Positions 1 to 8,987 are shown, counted from the stretch's first letter. The stretch is DNA of 64,000 nucleotides from Rhodococcus_G sp042879035 (GCF_042879035.1 NZ_JBIAOU010000009.1:131518-195517); one strand, 5' to 3'. Notes: generated by a model not told the origin, from the letters alone. Numbers and translations are program-made.

Positions 1-26
1 GGTTGTGGTGGGCCGGATCGTACGGA

Positions 27-1283
27 ATGCCACGAGTGGCGGTCCTGCGGCAGGCCCGGCGCGGTGATCCGTTGGCCCGATTCATCGTCGAATCCGAAAA
101 TGGCTCCGACACTTCAGAATTCACAGCGGAGCTGCGTCGACGCGGTCCTCTGGTGAGGGGGACGCGGCTGTCCGTCACCGTCGATCACGCTCTGTCGACC
201 GCCATACTTCGGGACCGCAGATTCAGTGCGATGGTGCCACCGAAGGACGCCCGCCCGAAGCCGGTGCAGTGGCTGCTGGAGCGAACCGATCCGGGCCTGC
301 CCGATCCGATCGCTCCCCCTTCGATGCTGCGGGTCGATCCCCCGGCGCACACCCGGTACCGTCGGCTGGTCACGAAGCCGTTCAACCATCGGGCGGTGGA
401 GAAGCTGCGCGAGCGCGTCCTCACCGAAACCGACCGAGTGCTGGTCGATCTGGCCGCGATGCCCGCGCCGGAACTGATGGCGGACTTCGCCGTCAAGCTG
501 CCGGTGGCGGTCATCGGGGCGATTCTGGGCGTTCCGGACGACGTGCGGCCGCGGCTGGCGGACTGGGGCACCAGTGCGGCACCCCTGCTGGATCTGTGCC
601 CGAGTTGGCCGGCGTTCCGCACCGCGATCAGCGGGTTGGAGGAGGGAGCGGCGTACTTCGCCGAACACATCGAGGCGTTGCGGCGCGCCCCCGAGGACAA
701 CGTGCTCAGCGATCTGATCGCGAACGGCGGCCTCGACGACCGCGAACTGCTGACCAACGCGGCATTGCTGCTCGGTGCGGGATTCGAGACGACGGCCAAT
801 CTGCTCGGGAACGGGATCGTCGCCCTGCAGAGCCATCCCGAGCAGTGCGAACTTCTCCGTGCGGACCCGACCCTCTGGGCGACCGCGGTGGACGAGATCC
901 TGCGCTTCGACAGTCCCGTGCAGGTCACGGCGAGGGTGGCGACGTGTGACGTCACGGTCGAAGGGCAGGACATCGACAAGGGCACGGTGGTGCTGATCCT
1001 GCTCGGCGGGGCGAACCACGACCCGGCCGTGTTTCCCGATCCGGACCGCTTCGACGTGACGCGTCCGAACGCCAGGGAGCACCTGTCGTTCGGCAGTGGT
1101 ATCCACACGTGCCTCGGTGCGAATCTCGCACGCATGGAGGGCACGATCGCCCTGCGGGCACTGTACGACCGCTTTTCGGAGATCACGCTCGACGTCGTCC
1201 CGGCCCGGCGTCCGTCGGTGAACATGCACGGCTGGGCGGCCCTGCCCGCGGCGTTGATCGAGCAGCCGACATTCACATACTGA
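27..1283 (+). CDS. Cytochrome P450
   Basis: A heme-thiolate monooxygenase of about 418 residues, the normal size for a soluble bacterial P450. The family hallmarks are all visible: the I-helix oxygen-activation motif AGFETT at residues 251-256, the K-helix E290-x-x-R293 pair, and the heme loop FGSGIHTCLG with the axial cysteine at residue 362. It would need ferredoxin and reductase partners, none of which is encoded nearby. I chose the ATG at 27. The frame is open to the window edge and a TTG lies at 3, so the true start could be slightly upstream or outside the window. It lies 181 bp before an MMPL exporter and shares its strand, which suggests (by inference) modification plus export of a lipid-like or secondary metabolite. 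The substrate cannot be told from sequence. Confidence 0.92.
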   Translation: MPRVAVLRQARRGDPLARFIVESENGSDTSEFTAELRRRGPLVRGTRLSVTVDHALSTAILRDRRFSAMVPPKDARPKPVQWLLERTDPGLPDPIAPPSMLRVDPPAHTRYRRLVTKPFNHRAVEKLRERVLTETDRVLVDLAAMPAPELMADFAVKLPVAVIGAILGVPDDVRPRLADWGTSAAPLLDLCPSWPAFRTAISGLEEGAAYFAEHIEALRRAPEDNVLSDLIANGGLDDRELLTNAALLLGAGFETTANLLGNGIVALQSHPEQCELLRADPTLWATAVDEILRFDSPVQVTARVATCDVTVEGQDIDKGTVVLILLGGANHDPAVFPDPDRFDVTRPNAREHLSFGSGIHTCLGANLARMEGTIALRALYDRFSEITLDVVPARRPSVNMHGWAALPAALIEQPTFTY

Positions 1284-1330
1284 GTGTATGTAAAAGTCAT
1301 TGTGTTCACTGTGTGTGTGCTCGTACAGTG
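1275..1330 (+). promoter_or_regulatory. Promoter/operator candidate before the MMPL gene
   Basis: Two inverted repeats lie between the P450 and MMPL genes. ACATAC-5-GTATGT occupies 1275-1291 and overlaps the P450 stop codon. CACTGT-12-ACAGTG occupies 1307-1330. A promoter-like pair, TTGTGT at 1300-1305 and TACAGT at 1324-1329 with 18 bp between, runs through the second repeat. A repressor bound there would block transcription of the exporter; the TetR gene at 3874 is the obvious candidate. The layout is seen, the function inferred. Confidence 0.4.
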
Positions 1331-1464
1331 TGTGACGGGGGATACGTCAGCTGTGGTGAAGGGGCGGGCTCTCGAGGTACGCACCGGGCCCGCGGGGGTC
1401 GAGGCCCGGATCGAACGGGGGGGCGACGGGCGGGGCTCGTCGACTCGATGCAGAAGGAGCGGTC

Positions 1465-3735
1465 ATGCTGACGAAACTGGCCGAGCTGGCGATCCGGTGG
1501 CCGCGGCGGGTGCTCGCCGGTGCCGTCGTCTTCGCCGTCGCCGCAGCCGCATTCGGCCTACCGGTGATGTCGAAGCTGCTGGCAGGAGGGTACGACGTCC
1601 CGAACTCCGAATTCGCCAGGGCGGAAGAGGTACTCGCGGACGAGTTCGACGCCGGAGGCTTCGCACTGATCTTCACGGTGACGGACCCGGCCGGCGCGGA
1701 CAGCGCGCAGGCCCGTCAGCGCGGCCAGGACATCGCGAGCGCACTGCAGGCGTCACCACACGCGCGCAGCACGCTCTCCTACTGGTCGGCGCCGCCTCGG
1801 ATGGCCGAGTTCCTGGTGGCGTCGGATGGGCAGACGGGCCTGGTAGCCGCCCAGATCGCGGGCAACGACCGGGACGCGCCGAACCGGGCGTACGAACTCG
1901 CCGAGCCGTTCATCGGAACGCACGACGGCGTGACGGTCGCCGCCGGCGGGGAGGCGATCGCCCAGTACGAGCTCAACCACCAGTCCCGCATCGACCTCAT
2001 CCGCCTCGAGATGATCGCCGCACCGTTCATCTTCATTGCCCTGGTGTGGATCTTCGGCAGTGTGGTCGCGGCGATGGTGCCGCTGATCGTGTCGGGATTC
2101 GCGATCGTGGCGACGATGGCGACGCTGCGTGTGCTGTTCCAGTTCACCGATGTCGCTGTCTTCGCGATCAACCTGTCCACGGCGTTGTGCCTGGCACTGG
2201 CCGTCGACTACGCCCTGTTCATCGTCAGCCGCTATCGAGAAGAGGTGGCGGCGGGGCAAACCCGGGAGAAGGCGCTCGTTCGCGCACTCGGGACCGCCGG
2301 CCGCACGGTCGTCTACTCGATGCTGACCGTCGCGGTGATCACCGCGACCATGCTGGTCTTCCCCATCTACTTCCTGCGTTCGCTCGCCTACGCCGGCCTG
2401 GCCGGTGTGACGTTCTCCCTCGTCGGTTCACTGCTGGTGGCGCCGGCGCTGCTGATGGTGCTCGGCGACCGGGTCGACGCCCTCGACGTCCGGAAACCGC
2501 TGCGACGCTGGTTCAATCGGCCCGACCCGCAACCGAAGCGGCCGGAGGAACAGTTCTGGTACCGGGTGGCGAGATTCGCGATGCGGCGCGCGGTGCCGGT
2601 CGTGGTGATCGTCGTCGGGGTCATCCTGGTGCTCGGTTCACCGCTGCTCGGCGCGCGACTGGGATACCCGGACGATCGGGTGCTCCCGGAGTCGACGTCG
2701 TCGCGGCAGGTCGGCGACCTCCTCCGGAGCCAGTTCTCGGCGGGACAGCTCGGTGTGGTGCACATCGTGCTCCCGGAGGGCTACGGATCACCGAAAGCGT
2801 TGACGGACTATGCGATCGAGCTGTCCAAGGTCGACAACGTCACCGGGGTGGCGGCTCCGAGTGGGATCTACGTCGAGGGATCCGTGGTCAGCCCGGTCAC
2901 GGTGGACTCCCAGATGACCGCTGACGCGGCGTATCTGACGGTGACGACCGACCTGGATCCGCTCTCGACCGAGGGCGCGGCGCAGATCGGGGAACTGAAG
3001 GACGTCGTGGCTCCGGGCGAGGTGTTGTTCTCCGGGCTCGCGCAGCGAGGAATCGACAACACCGCGGGCATCGAGCAGCGGTTGCCCTGGGTGCTGGCGA
3101 TGATCGCGGCCGCGACGATGGTCATCATCTTCATGATGACGGGGAGCATCCTGCTCCCCGTCAAGGCGCTCCTCATGAACCTGCTGTCGCTGATTGCCGG
3201 CTTCGGTGTGATGACGTGGATCTTCCAGGACGGTCACCTCGGCGGCTTCGGGACCGTGGCAACGGGCTACTACAACTACACGATTCCACCGCTGCTGCTG
3301 GTCCTGGCGTACGGGCTGTCGATGGACTACGAAGTGTTCGTGCTCTCGTGCATGCGGGAGGAATGGGTCAAGTCCGACAGGTCCAGCGCGGCCAACGAGC
3401 GGGCGGTGGCGCTCGGTCTCGCGCACACCGGGCGTCTGGTGACGGCCGCGGCCACCGTGATGGCCGTGGTGTTCCTCTCGATCGCGACGGCGGAGGTCTC
3501 GTTCATGCGCGGGCTCGGCATCGGTCTCGCGCTGACAGTCCTGTTGGACGCCTTCGTCGTTCGGCCACTGCTGGTTCCCGCGTTCATGCGCCTCTTCGGA
3601 CGTCTGAACTGGTGGGCCCCGGAACCTCTCGCCCGATGGCACGACAAGCGCGGCTTCACCGAGGGCGAGTCCATCCCGGTCATGTCCGGGGCACGGGGCC
3701 TCGACCCGGACGGCGAACCGTTCGTGCGCACGTGA
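1465..3735 (+). CDS. MMPL/RND-family membrane transporter
   Basis: A 756-residue protein of the MMPL (RND superfamily) lipid/drug exporters of mycolate-containing actinomycetes. It has the usual layout: an N-terminal membrane segment (about 15-35), an extracytoplasmic domain, a five-helix bundle (about 190-340), a second segment near 375, a second outer domain and a second helix bundle (about 550-720). Both bundles carry the conserved proton-relay style motif, VDYALF near 250 and MDYEVF near 625. The ATG start has AAGGAG 8-9 bases upstream. Flanked by a P450 and a TetR gene on the same strand, it probably exports a hydrophobic metabolite made or altered locally. The substrate is unknown and no MmpS partner is present. 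Confidence 0.92.
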   Translation: MLTKLAELAIRWPRRVLAGAVVFAVAAAAFGLPVMSKLLAGGYDVPNSEFARAEEVLADEFDAGGFALIFTVTDPAGADSAQARQRGQDIASALQASPHARSTLSYWSAPPRMAEFLVASDGQTGLVAAQIAGNDRDAPNRAYELAEPFIGTHDGVTVAAGGEAIAQYELNHQSRIDLIRLEMIAAPFIFIALVWIFGSVVAAMVPLIVSGFAIVATMATLRVLFQFTDVAVFAINLSTALCLALAVDYALFIVSRYREEVAAGQTREKALVRALGTAGRTVVYSMLTVAVITATMLVFPIYFLRSLAYAGLAGVTFSLVGSLLVAPALLMVLGDRVDALDVRKPLRRWFNRPDPQPKRPEEQFWYRVARFAMRRAVPVVVIVVGVILVLGSPLLGARLGYPDDRVLPESTSSRQVGDLLRSQFSAGQLGVVHIVLPEGYGSPKALTDYAIELSKVDNVTGVAAPSGIYVEGSVVSPVTVDSQMTADAAYLTVTTDLDPLSTEGAAQIGELKDVVAPGEVLFSGLAQRGIDNTAGIEQRLPWVLAMIAAATMVIIFMMTGSILLPVKALLMNLLSLIAGFGVMTWIFQDGHLGGFGTVATGYYNYTIPPLLLVLAYGLSMDYEVFVLSCMREEWVKSDRSSAANERAVALGLAHTGRLVTAAATVMAVVFLSIATAEVSFMRGLGIGLALTVLLDAFVVRPLLVPAFMRLFGRLNWWAPEPLARWHDKRGFTEGESIPVMSGARGLDPDGEPFVRT

Positions 3736-3765
3736 GATCGAGACGGTGGTCCTCCGGCCTGACGT

Positions 3766-3783
3766 CACGCCCGTACGGGTGTG
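3766..3783. promoter_or_regulatory. 18-bp near-perfect palindrome upstream of TetR gene
   Basis: The sequence CACGCCCGTACGGGTGTG matches its reverse complement at 16 of 18 positions and sits 91 bp before the TetR start at 3874. Its size and position suit an autoregulatory TetR operator. It is not the same sequence as the repeats before the MMPL gene, so if both are real they may serve different proteins. Confidence 0.4.
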
Positions 3784-3873
3784 GCGGCAGGCCGGTGGGC
3801 GTCTCCCGGCGTCCCGGTTCGGCGGGCTCGAAGGAACGCCGAGCGACATCCGGCGCGTGAGTAGACTCGGCCT

Positions 3874-4521
3874 GTGTCCCCCGTGAGAAGCCGTCGTGAG
3901 TTGTACTCCGAGGCGACGAGGAATGCGCTCGTCGACGAAGCGACCACGTTGTTCGCGGAGCGAGGGTACGCCGGTACGTCACTCGAGGAGATCGCCGCCT
4001 CCGCGCTGCTGACGCGCGGCGCCGTCTATCACCATTTCGCCGGTAAGCAGGCGCTTTTCGAAGCCGTCCTCGACAGGCTGGGAATCGGGGCGATCAAGCG
4101 GGTGGCCGAGGTCGCCGGCAGGCAGTCCACCCCCGAACAGGCCGCGATCGCCGGGTTCGACGCGTTCCTCGAGGAGTCGTGCGATCCGGTCTACGGCAAG
4201 CTGGTCTGGCAGGAAGGTCCGCTCGCGCTCGGCTGGGAGGGCTGGCGTCGCTGCGAACAGGATCATTCGTATGCCCTCGTCGAGGGCATCGTGCTCAGCC
4301 TGATGGACTCGGGCTACCTCGAACGCACGGCGGAGCGGACGACCGTGCGCATCTTCCACGAGATGCTGGGCGGCGCGGGGTTGGCGCTCACCGAGGCGGC
4401 GGCGGAGGACAAGCCGCAGGTCCGGCGGGAATGCACGGACCTGTTCCGGCGGGTTCTCCTCGGATTGCACCAGCAGACGGTCGCCGACGACTGCTCGTCG
4501 GTCAGCGCGACGCCGCGGTGA
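3874..4521 (+). CDS. TetR/AcrR-family transcriptional regulator
   Basis: A 215-residue one-domain-pair repressor. The N-terminal helix-turn-helix (about residues 15-60) has the TetR signature, with GYAGTSLEEIA followed by GAVYHHFAGKQALF. The remainder is a helical ligand-binding domain without a recognisable ligand signature. Translation probably begins at the GTG at 3874; the DNA-binding domain would be cut by any later start. It lies 138 bp downstream of the MMPL gene on the same strand and its 3' end overlaps a convergent TetR gene by 20 bp. The likely role is repression of the P450/MMPL genes and of itself, inferred from position only. Confidence 0.9.
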   Translation: MSPVRSRRELYSEATRNALVDEATTLFAERGYAGTSLEEIAASALLTRGAVYHHFAGKQALFEAVLDRLGIGAIKRVAEVAGRQSTPEQAAIAGFDAFLEESCDPVYGKLVWQEGPLALGWEGWRRCEQDHSYALVEGIVLSLMDSGYLERTAERTTVRIFHEMLGGAGLALTEAAAEDKPQVRRECTDLFRRVLLGLHQQTVADDCSSVSATPR

Positions 4522-5089
4522 CGAGGTCGGCGGCCAGCGCGGTGAGCGCGTTCGCCGACCCGCCCTGCGGATAGAGGCCGCCGACGACGAGCGAGCCCAC
4601 GATCGCGATGTGCAGCTGGTCGGCCAGGCGAGCACCGTCCGCAACGCCCAGCCGACCGGTCAGCGCGTGCAGTCGGCGGCGGAGTTCTTCCTCGTGCTCG
4701 AGGCACCGTGCGCGAATGTGCTGGGACTCGGTGTCCTCGAACTCCGCGGCGGTGTTGACGAACGCGCACCCGCGGTAGTGACGCCGCGTTGCCAGGGCCT
4801 CGATCCAGGTCAGCTGCGCGTCCAGTTGCTCGCGGGGATCGGTGCACCGGGCGGCGACCTCGTCCCAGTGGGCCCAGAAGTCGTCGTCCCGCCGCTGCAG
4901 GACGGCGAGAACGAGGTCGTCCTTGCGGGGAAACCAGCGGTACAGGCTGGATTTCGCGACGCCGGCCTGGCGGACGACCTCGTCCACGCCGACGGCACGA
5001 ACGCCGTTGACGTAGAACAGTTCGGCCGCGGTGTCGACCATCTTGTCGCGCAACGCGGCGCCCCGGACCTGTCTGGTCGACTCGTGCAC
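4502..5089 (-). CDS. TetR-family regulator (YxaF/LmrA-like)
   Basis: A 195-residue repressor. The helix-turn-helix spans about residues 10-55 (GVRAVGVDEVVRQAGVAKSSLYRWF). The C-terminal half, with RGCAFVNTAAEF and the later glycine-rich helix, resembles the YxaF/LmrA branch of TetR proteins. The GTG start at 5089 has TAGGAG seven bases upstream. It begins 8 bp after the reductase gene stop and is the last gene of a three-gene minus-strand operon (SnoaL-like, reductase, regulator). It probably binds the perfect palindrome at 6532-6547 in front of that operon. Confidence 0.9.
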   Translation of the reverse strand: MHESTRQVRGAALRDKMVDTAAELFYVNGVRAVGVDEVVRQAGVAKSSLYRWFPRKDDLVLAVLQRRDDDFWAHWDEVAARCTDPREQLDAQLTWIEALATRRHYRGCAFVNTAAEFEDTESQHIRARCLEHEEELRRRLHALTGRLGVADGARLADQLHIAIVGSLVVGGLYPQGGSANALTALAADLVTAASR

Positions 5090-5097
5090 TGTCGCTC

Positions 5098-6030
5098 CTA
5101 CCGGCTCGTCAGGATCGCCGCTTTGCCGAAGCCGCGGCGATCGGTCACCCACTTCTGTGCTTCGGCGGCCCGGTCGAGTTCGAACTCGGCGCCGACGATC
5201 ACGCGCACCCGTCCGGCCGCGACGTGGTCCGCGATCACCCGCAGGGCGTGCGGATCCGGCTCGACGAGGCACGAGACGGCCCGAATCCCGTTGCCCGAAG
5301 CCACGACATCGTACTTCGGGATCGACCACGCGGTTGCGAGGGCGATCGAGCCGCCGGCGGCGACGAGACCGAACAGGGAACGCCCGAACCGTCCACCGAC
5401 GAGGTCGATCGCGGCGTCGACCGATCCGACCGCGGCGACCGCGTCGGCGTCGGCGTAGTCCACGCACGACTGCGCGCCGAGGTCGTGCAGCAGCGCGTGA
5501 TCGCGCGGGCGTGCCAGGGCGACGACGGTGGCTCCGCGGGCGATCGCCAACTGGACGGCGAGATGCCCGACACCTCCCGACGCCCCGCTCACCAGGATGC
5601 GGTGATCGGCCTCGACGCGGGCGGCGTCGAGCATCTGCAGTGCGGTGAGCGCCGCCATCGGCAGGCACGCCGCCTCGGCGAAGTTGATCGACGCCGGCAA
5701 CGGCGCCACCTGGTATGCGGGCACCGTCGTGAACTCCGCGTAGGTGGCGGCCGGATACGGGAACCACGCGAGACCGAAGACGCGGTCTCCGACGGCGTGC
5801 CGCGTCACGCCGTATCCCACCGCGTCGACGACGCCGGCGACGTCCCACCCGGGTGTGTAGGGCAGCTGCATCGACTGTTCGTACCCGGCGTTGCGCCCGG
5901 TGTGGATGTCGATGGGGTTCACGCTGGTTGCCCGGACCGCGATGCGCACCTCGCCCGCCGCCGGTTCCGGGCGCGGAACGGTCGAGATCGTCAGCGGGGA
6001 GCCCCACTGTTCGTGCCGCGCTGCGGTCAT
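5098..6030 (-). CDS. Zinc-free MDR quinone reductase-like NADPH oxidoreductase
   Basis: A 310-residue medium-chain dehydrogenase/reductase of the quinone oxidoreductase type. The N-terminal GroES-like domain carries SVNPIDIHTG and PGWDVAGVV, and the Rossmann domain has SGASGGVGHLAVQLA near residue 145. Structural and catalytic zinc ligands are absent, as expected for quinone/enoyl reductases. The likely reaction is NADPH-dependent reduction of a quinone or an alpha,beta-unsaturated ketone. I chose the ATG at 6030. It stands between the SnoaL-like gene (33 bp gap) and the TetR gene (8 bp gap), so it is probably induced when the TetR ligand, perhaps a reactive quinone or enone, appears. Confidence 0.88.
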   Translation of the reverse strand: MTAARHEQWGSPLTISTVPRPEPAAGEVRIAVRATSVNPIDIHTGRNAGYEQSMQLPYTPGWDVAGVVDAVGYGVTRHAVGDRVFGLAWFPYPAATYAEFTTVPAYQVAPLPASINFAEAACLPMAALTALQMLDAARVEADHRILVSGASGGVGHLAVQLAIARGATVVALARPRDHALLHDLGAQSCVDYADADAVAAVGSVDAAIDLVGGRFGRSLFGLVAAGGSIALATAWSIPKYDVVASGNGIRAVSCLVEPDPHALRVIADHVAAGRVRVIVGAEFELDRAAEAQKWVTDRRGFGKAAILTSR

Positions 6031-6062
6031 CGTGTCCGTGCTGTCACGGCGGGCGCCGACGA

Positions 6063-6509
6063 TCACCGGGCGCGGACCAGGGCGGACGCCTCGACACCGC
6101 ACTGGCGTGCGACACCGGCGACGTCGAAGTTGAAGCTCTCGTAGCTCACTCGGCCGTCCTGGAAACGGAAGAGCATGAACACCGGCACGGTGGCTCGCCG
6201 ACCGTTCGGTGCGACGCCCGCCCAGGTGAACGCGGGGGTGAGGGAGATTTCTCCCCAGCAACACAGGACCCCGCGATCCATGCCGTGACCGTCCACGCGC
6301 ACCTCGTAGTCGGGTGCGAATGCGAACCAGCCCTCGACTGCACTCCTGACGTCCGGTCCGACGTACCGAGTCCCCAGAGGGGGCGACTCGAGTACGGCGT
6401 CCGGGTGGTAGACGGCCATCGCGGCCACCACGTCCTGCCGGCTCTTCGCCCGCGCCAGTCGCTCGACCATCTCGAGACCTTCCGATGCCGACACCGTTGG
6501 ATCAACCAC
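6063..6509 (-). CDS. SnoaL-like/NTF2-fold protein
   Basis: A 148-residue single-domain protein of the SnoaL/NTF2-like fold: an N-terminal helix pair with the family phrase VAAMAVYHPDAVLESPP (about 27-43), then a curved sheet. Such proteins act as small cyclases, isomerases or hydrolases, or only bind ligands; no catalytic residues can be assigned here. The GTG start at 6509 follows a GA-rich stretch (GGGGAGGG) about 11 bases upstream. It is the first gene after the palindromic operator, so it is the leading product of the TetR-controlled operon with the reductase. Confidence 0.78.
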   Translation of the reverse strand: MVDPTVSASEGLEMVERLARAKSRQDVVAAMAVYHPDAVLESPPLGTRYVGPDVRSAVEGWFAFAPDYEVRVDGHGMDRGVLCCWGEISLTPAFTWAGVAPNGRRATVPVFMLFRFQDGRVSYESFNFDVAGVARQCGVEASALVRAR

Positions 6510-6531
6510 CTGTGCTCTACCCTCCCCTATC

Positions 6532-6547
6532 GAGACAGATCTGTCTC
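6532..6547. promoter_or_regulatory. Perfect 16-bp TetR operator candidate
   Basis: GAGACAGATCTGTCTC is a perfect palindrome, 22 bp before the first codon of the minus-strand SnoaL-like gene. Length and AGACAG-type half sites are typical for YxaF/LmrA-like TetR repressors, and such a repressor is encoded as the last gene of the same operon. Confidence 0.65.
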
Positions 6548-6612
6548 TTTTCTAGCATCGCGGTGGCGCTCGTGCCGGCGGATCGGCCGAACGGGCGGAA
6601 GTCGTTGTCGGT

Positions 6613-8190
6613 TCACTCCGTGCGGAACCGTCGCTTTCCGCGCGCAGAGAAGGCGCGCATCGACTTCTGGACCAGGGCGACCCGCTCGCCGACGTACGGG
6701 AACCACGCCATCTCCTTGTTGGAGACCGGCAGCGCGGGGCTCGTCAGTGCCTGTTGCCTGCAGAACTTCCGTACGCCCTGGGCTCCACCCCACCTGCTTC
6801 CGGTCCCGGACTGGCCCCAGCCGCCGTGCGGAATGGTGAAGTTGAAGAGGTTGATGACGGAGTCGTTGATGTTGACGGTTCCTGCGAACAGTCGTCGGGC
6901 GACCGCGTGCCCGTGGGCCTTGTCCGTGGTCCAGACGGAGGCGGACAGGCCGTACCGGGAATCGTTCGCGAGCGTGATCGCTTCCTCTTCGTCCGCCACC
7001 TTCATCACCGGGATGATGGGGCCGAACGTCTCCTCCGTCATGCATTCCATCGTGTGATCGACGTCGGTGAGGACCGTCGGAAGGTAGAACGTGCCGGAAC
7101 CGGTTCGCTTTCCGCCGGTCAGGACCGTGGCCCCGGCCGCCACCGCTTGATCGACGTGCCGGGTCACGATGTCGAGTTGGGCCTCGGTGGCGAGGGGTCC
7201 GATGTCGTGTTCGATGGTGCGACCGTCCGTCCCCGTGCGGAGTTCGTTGACGTGGTCGACGAGCTTTCTGACGAACCGGTCGTAGACGGGTGCCTCGACG
7301 TACACCCGCTCGATGGATACGCACAGCTGCCCGGTGTTGACCAGCGCTCCGTAGGCGATGCCGTGCACTGCCCGGTCGATGTCGGCGTCTCGCAGGACGA
7401 CAGCGGGATCCTTGCCTCCGAGCTCGAGGCTGTACGGCGTCAGGGTGGCCGCGCAGGCGCTCGCGATCTTCTTGCCGGTGGCCGTGGACCCGGTGAACTG
7501 GACGTAATCGGCCTGATCGACGACCGCCGCGCCGGTGACGGCGTCGCCGGTGGCCACCGCGAACACCGATGGTGCGCCGATCTCGGCCCACCCCTTCGCC
7601 AGAAGGACTGCGGTCAGCGGGGTCACGTCGGACGGCTTGAGAACCACGCCGGCACCCGCGGCGAGCGCGGGGACCACATCGGCGGCGGGCATGCCGAGGG
7701 GAAAGTTCCACGGCGTGATGATGCCGACGACGGGATACGGACTGTATGCGACGGTGAGGCGTTTGACCCGCATCAGGGGTGTGTGTGGCCGGGGATGGTG
7801 TTCGGCGAGAAAGTCGCCGGCGTGACGTGACCAGTAGCCGAGCAGGTCGACGATGAACGCGACCTCCACCTCGGCGTCGACGCGTGGCTTGCCCGACTCC
7901 GATTGCACGGTGTCGGCGAGTTCGGCGGCGTGGTCGATGATCCAGTCCTGGAAGGCCAGCAACCATCGTTTCCGCCCCTTGTGGCCGAGTGCCGACCAGT
8001 CAGGCTGTGCGGCACGTACTTTCGTGGCCACCTCGGCGACCGCCGCGGCGGACAGATTCGGGACGGTTCCCACGGCGTGTCCGGTGCCGGGGTTGGTGAC
8101 GGTCAGTGCGTCGTCCGACGTGGCGGGCACGGTGAGTTCGCTGGCGTTCATTCTCGGAACACTGGCACGGGCCCGTCCCGGTTTTCTCAT
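6613..8190 (-). CDS. NAD(P)+-dependent aldehyde dehydrogenase (succinate-semialdehyde type)
   Basis: A 525-residue aldehyde dehydrogenase. Visible signatures are the cofactor motif TPWNFPLG near residue 170, FTGSTATGKK near 245, the catalytic glutamate in LELGGKDP near 280, and the catalytic cysteine in NTGQLCVS near 315. It oxidises an aldehyde to an acid; overall it most resembles the succinate-semialdehyde dehydrogenase branch, but the substrate is not proven. I used the ATG at 8190 (GGATG seven bases upstream). An ATG at 8151 would remove 13 basic residues and is also possible. The strand matches the downstream TetR operon, but the 103-bp gap with its own operator implies separate transcription. 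Confidence 0.9.
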   Translation of the reverse strand: MRKPGRARASVPRMNASELTVPATSDDALTVTNPGTGHAVGTVPNLSAAAVAEVATKVRAAQPDWSALGHKGRKRWLLAFQDWIIDHAAELADTVQSESGKPRVDAEVEVAFIVDLLGYWSRHAGDFLAEHHPRPHTPLMRVKRLTVAYSPYPVVGIITPWNFPLGMPAADVVPALAAGAGVVLKPSDVTPLTAVLLAKGWAEIGAPSVFAVATGDAVTGAAVVDQADYVQFTGSTATGKKIASACAATLTPYSLELGGKDPAVVLRDADIDRAVHGIAYGALVNTGQLCVSIERVYVEAPVYDRFVRKLVDHVNELRTGTDGRTIEHDIGPLATEAQLDIVTRHVDQAVAAGATVLTGGKRTGSGTFYLPTVLTDVDHTMECMTEETFGPIIPVMKVADEEEAITLANDSRYGLSASVWTTDKAHGHAVARRLFAGTVNINDSVINLFNFTIPHGGWGQSGTGSRWGGAQGVRKFCRQQALTSPALPVSNKEMAWFPYVGERVALVQKSMRAFSARGKRRFRTE

Positions 8191-8248
8191 TCACATCATC
8201 CAACGACGTGCGGTGCGTGCTGTGCGCACCGCCCAGTGCCGTGCACCG

Positions 8249-8836
8249 TCATGCCTCGAACGGTCGAGGAACAAGGGGAAGCATCGACGTGCGTCGCCTC
8301 AGCCTGGCGCCGTTCGGTTTTCGGGCGAGCAGGTGTTCGCTGCCGTTCGAGGCGATCAGATCGAGCCGGGCGGGACGGCGGCGGGCGAGCCGGTTCACCT
8401 GCCGACTCGGGCGATCCCGGCGCATGCCCACCATGACCGCCTCGGCCTGGTAGCGATCGGCCGCGCGGAGCAGTGAGCGCACCGGATCGCCGGGCTCGTC
8501 GAGCACGGCCACCAGGGGCAGCCCCGCCCGTCGCGCCGCGTCGCGCCCGCTCTGCATGGCCTCGTGCACGTCGGCGGACTGGGCGAGAAGGTGCGTTTCG
8601 CCCGTGAGGAACTCGGGTCCGAACAGGTGCCGGTCCGGCGTGGACGAGGCCGGCCGCCTGACCGCACAGACGAGCACGACCCCGCCGGCGACATTCGCGA
8701 TCCGTGGTGCGGCCTCGATCATGCGAAGCGATGCCGCGGAACCGCTGCAGCCCAGAATGACTGGACCGCGATAGGACGTCCTGCCCTCGGGCTTGGAAAA
8801 CCAGAGTTCAGGGGCGAAGACAGTGCCGCCGATCAT
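8249..8836 (-). CDS. Universal stress protein (UspA-like)
   Basis: A 195-residue protein with a single Usp-like fold. It shows the start of the fold (PVILGCSGSAASLRMIEAA, about 26-44), the central strand VVLVCAV, and the final AVMVGMRRDRPSRQ segment near 150, close to the GMxxR-type nucleotide loop. The tail of about 35 residues is Arg-rich and unlike ordinary Usp. The ATG at 8836 has GGGAGG 5-8 bases upstream, which decides against the longer frame to 8902. It is divergent from the HxlR-type regulator. Confidence 0.75.
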   Translation of the reverse strand: MIGGTVFAPELWFSKPEGRTSYRGPVILGCSGSAASLRMIEAAPRIANVAGGVVLVCAVRRPASSTPDRHLFGPEFLTGETHLLAQSADVHEAMQSGRDAARRAGLPLVAVLDEPGDPVRSLLRAADRYQAEAVMVGMRRDRPSRQVNRLARRRPARLDLIASNGSEHLLARKPNGARLRRRTSMLPLVPRPFEA

Positions 8837-8987
8837 CGATGCCTCCCTCGTGTCGGGGGATCTCCCCCTCTGGGGCTTGAGTGCGCTGGGAACTGAGTGC
8901 ACAGAGGCTTACATACCTTTTTGAAGTTATCAAGACGTTTTCAGAAGTGATTGCTTTGCTTACTGCTGCACGGGGTAGGGTGTGGAC

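Noticed and set aside
2755..2766. GTGGTGCACAT in the MMPL gene as a fourth copy of the palindromic repeat
   Set aside because: No second arm follows and the bases are explained by the coding frame.
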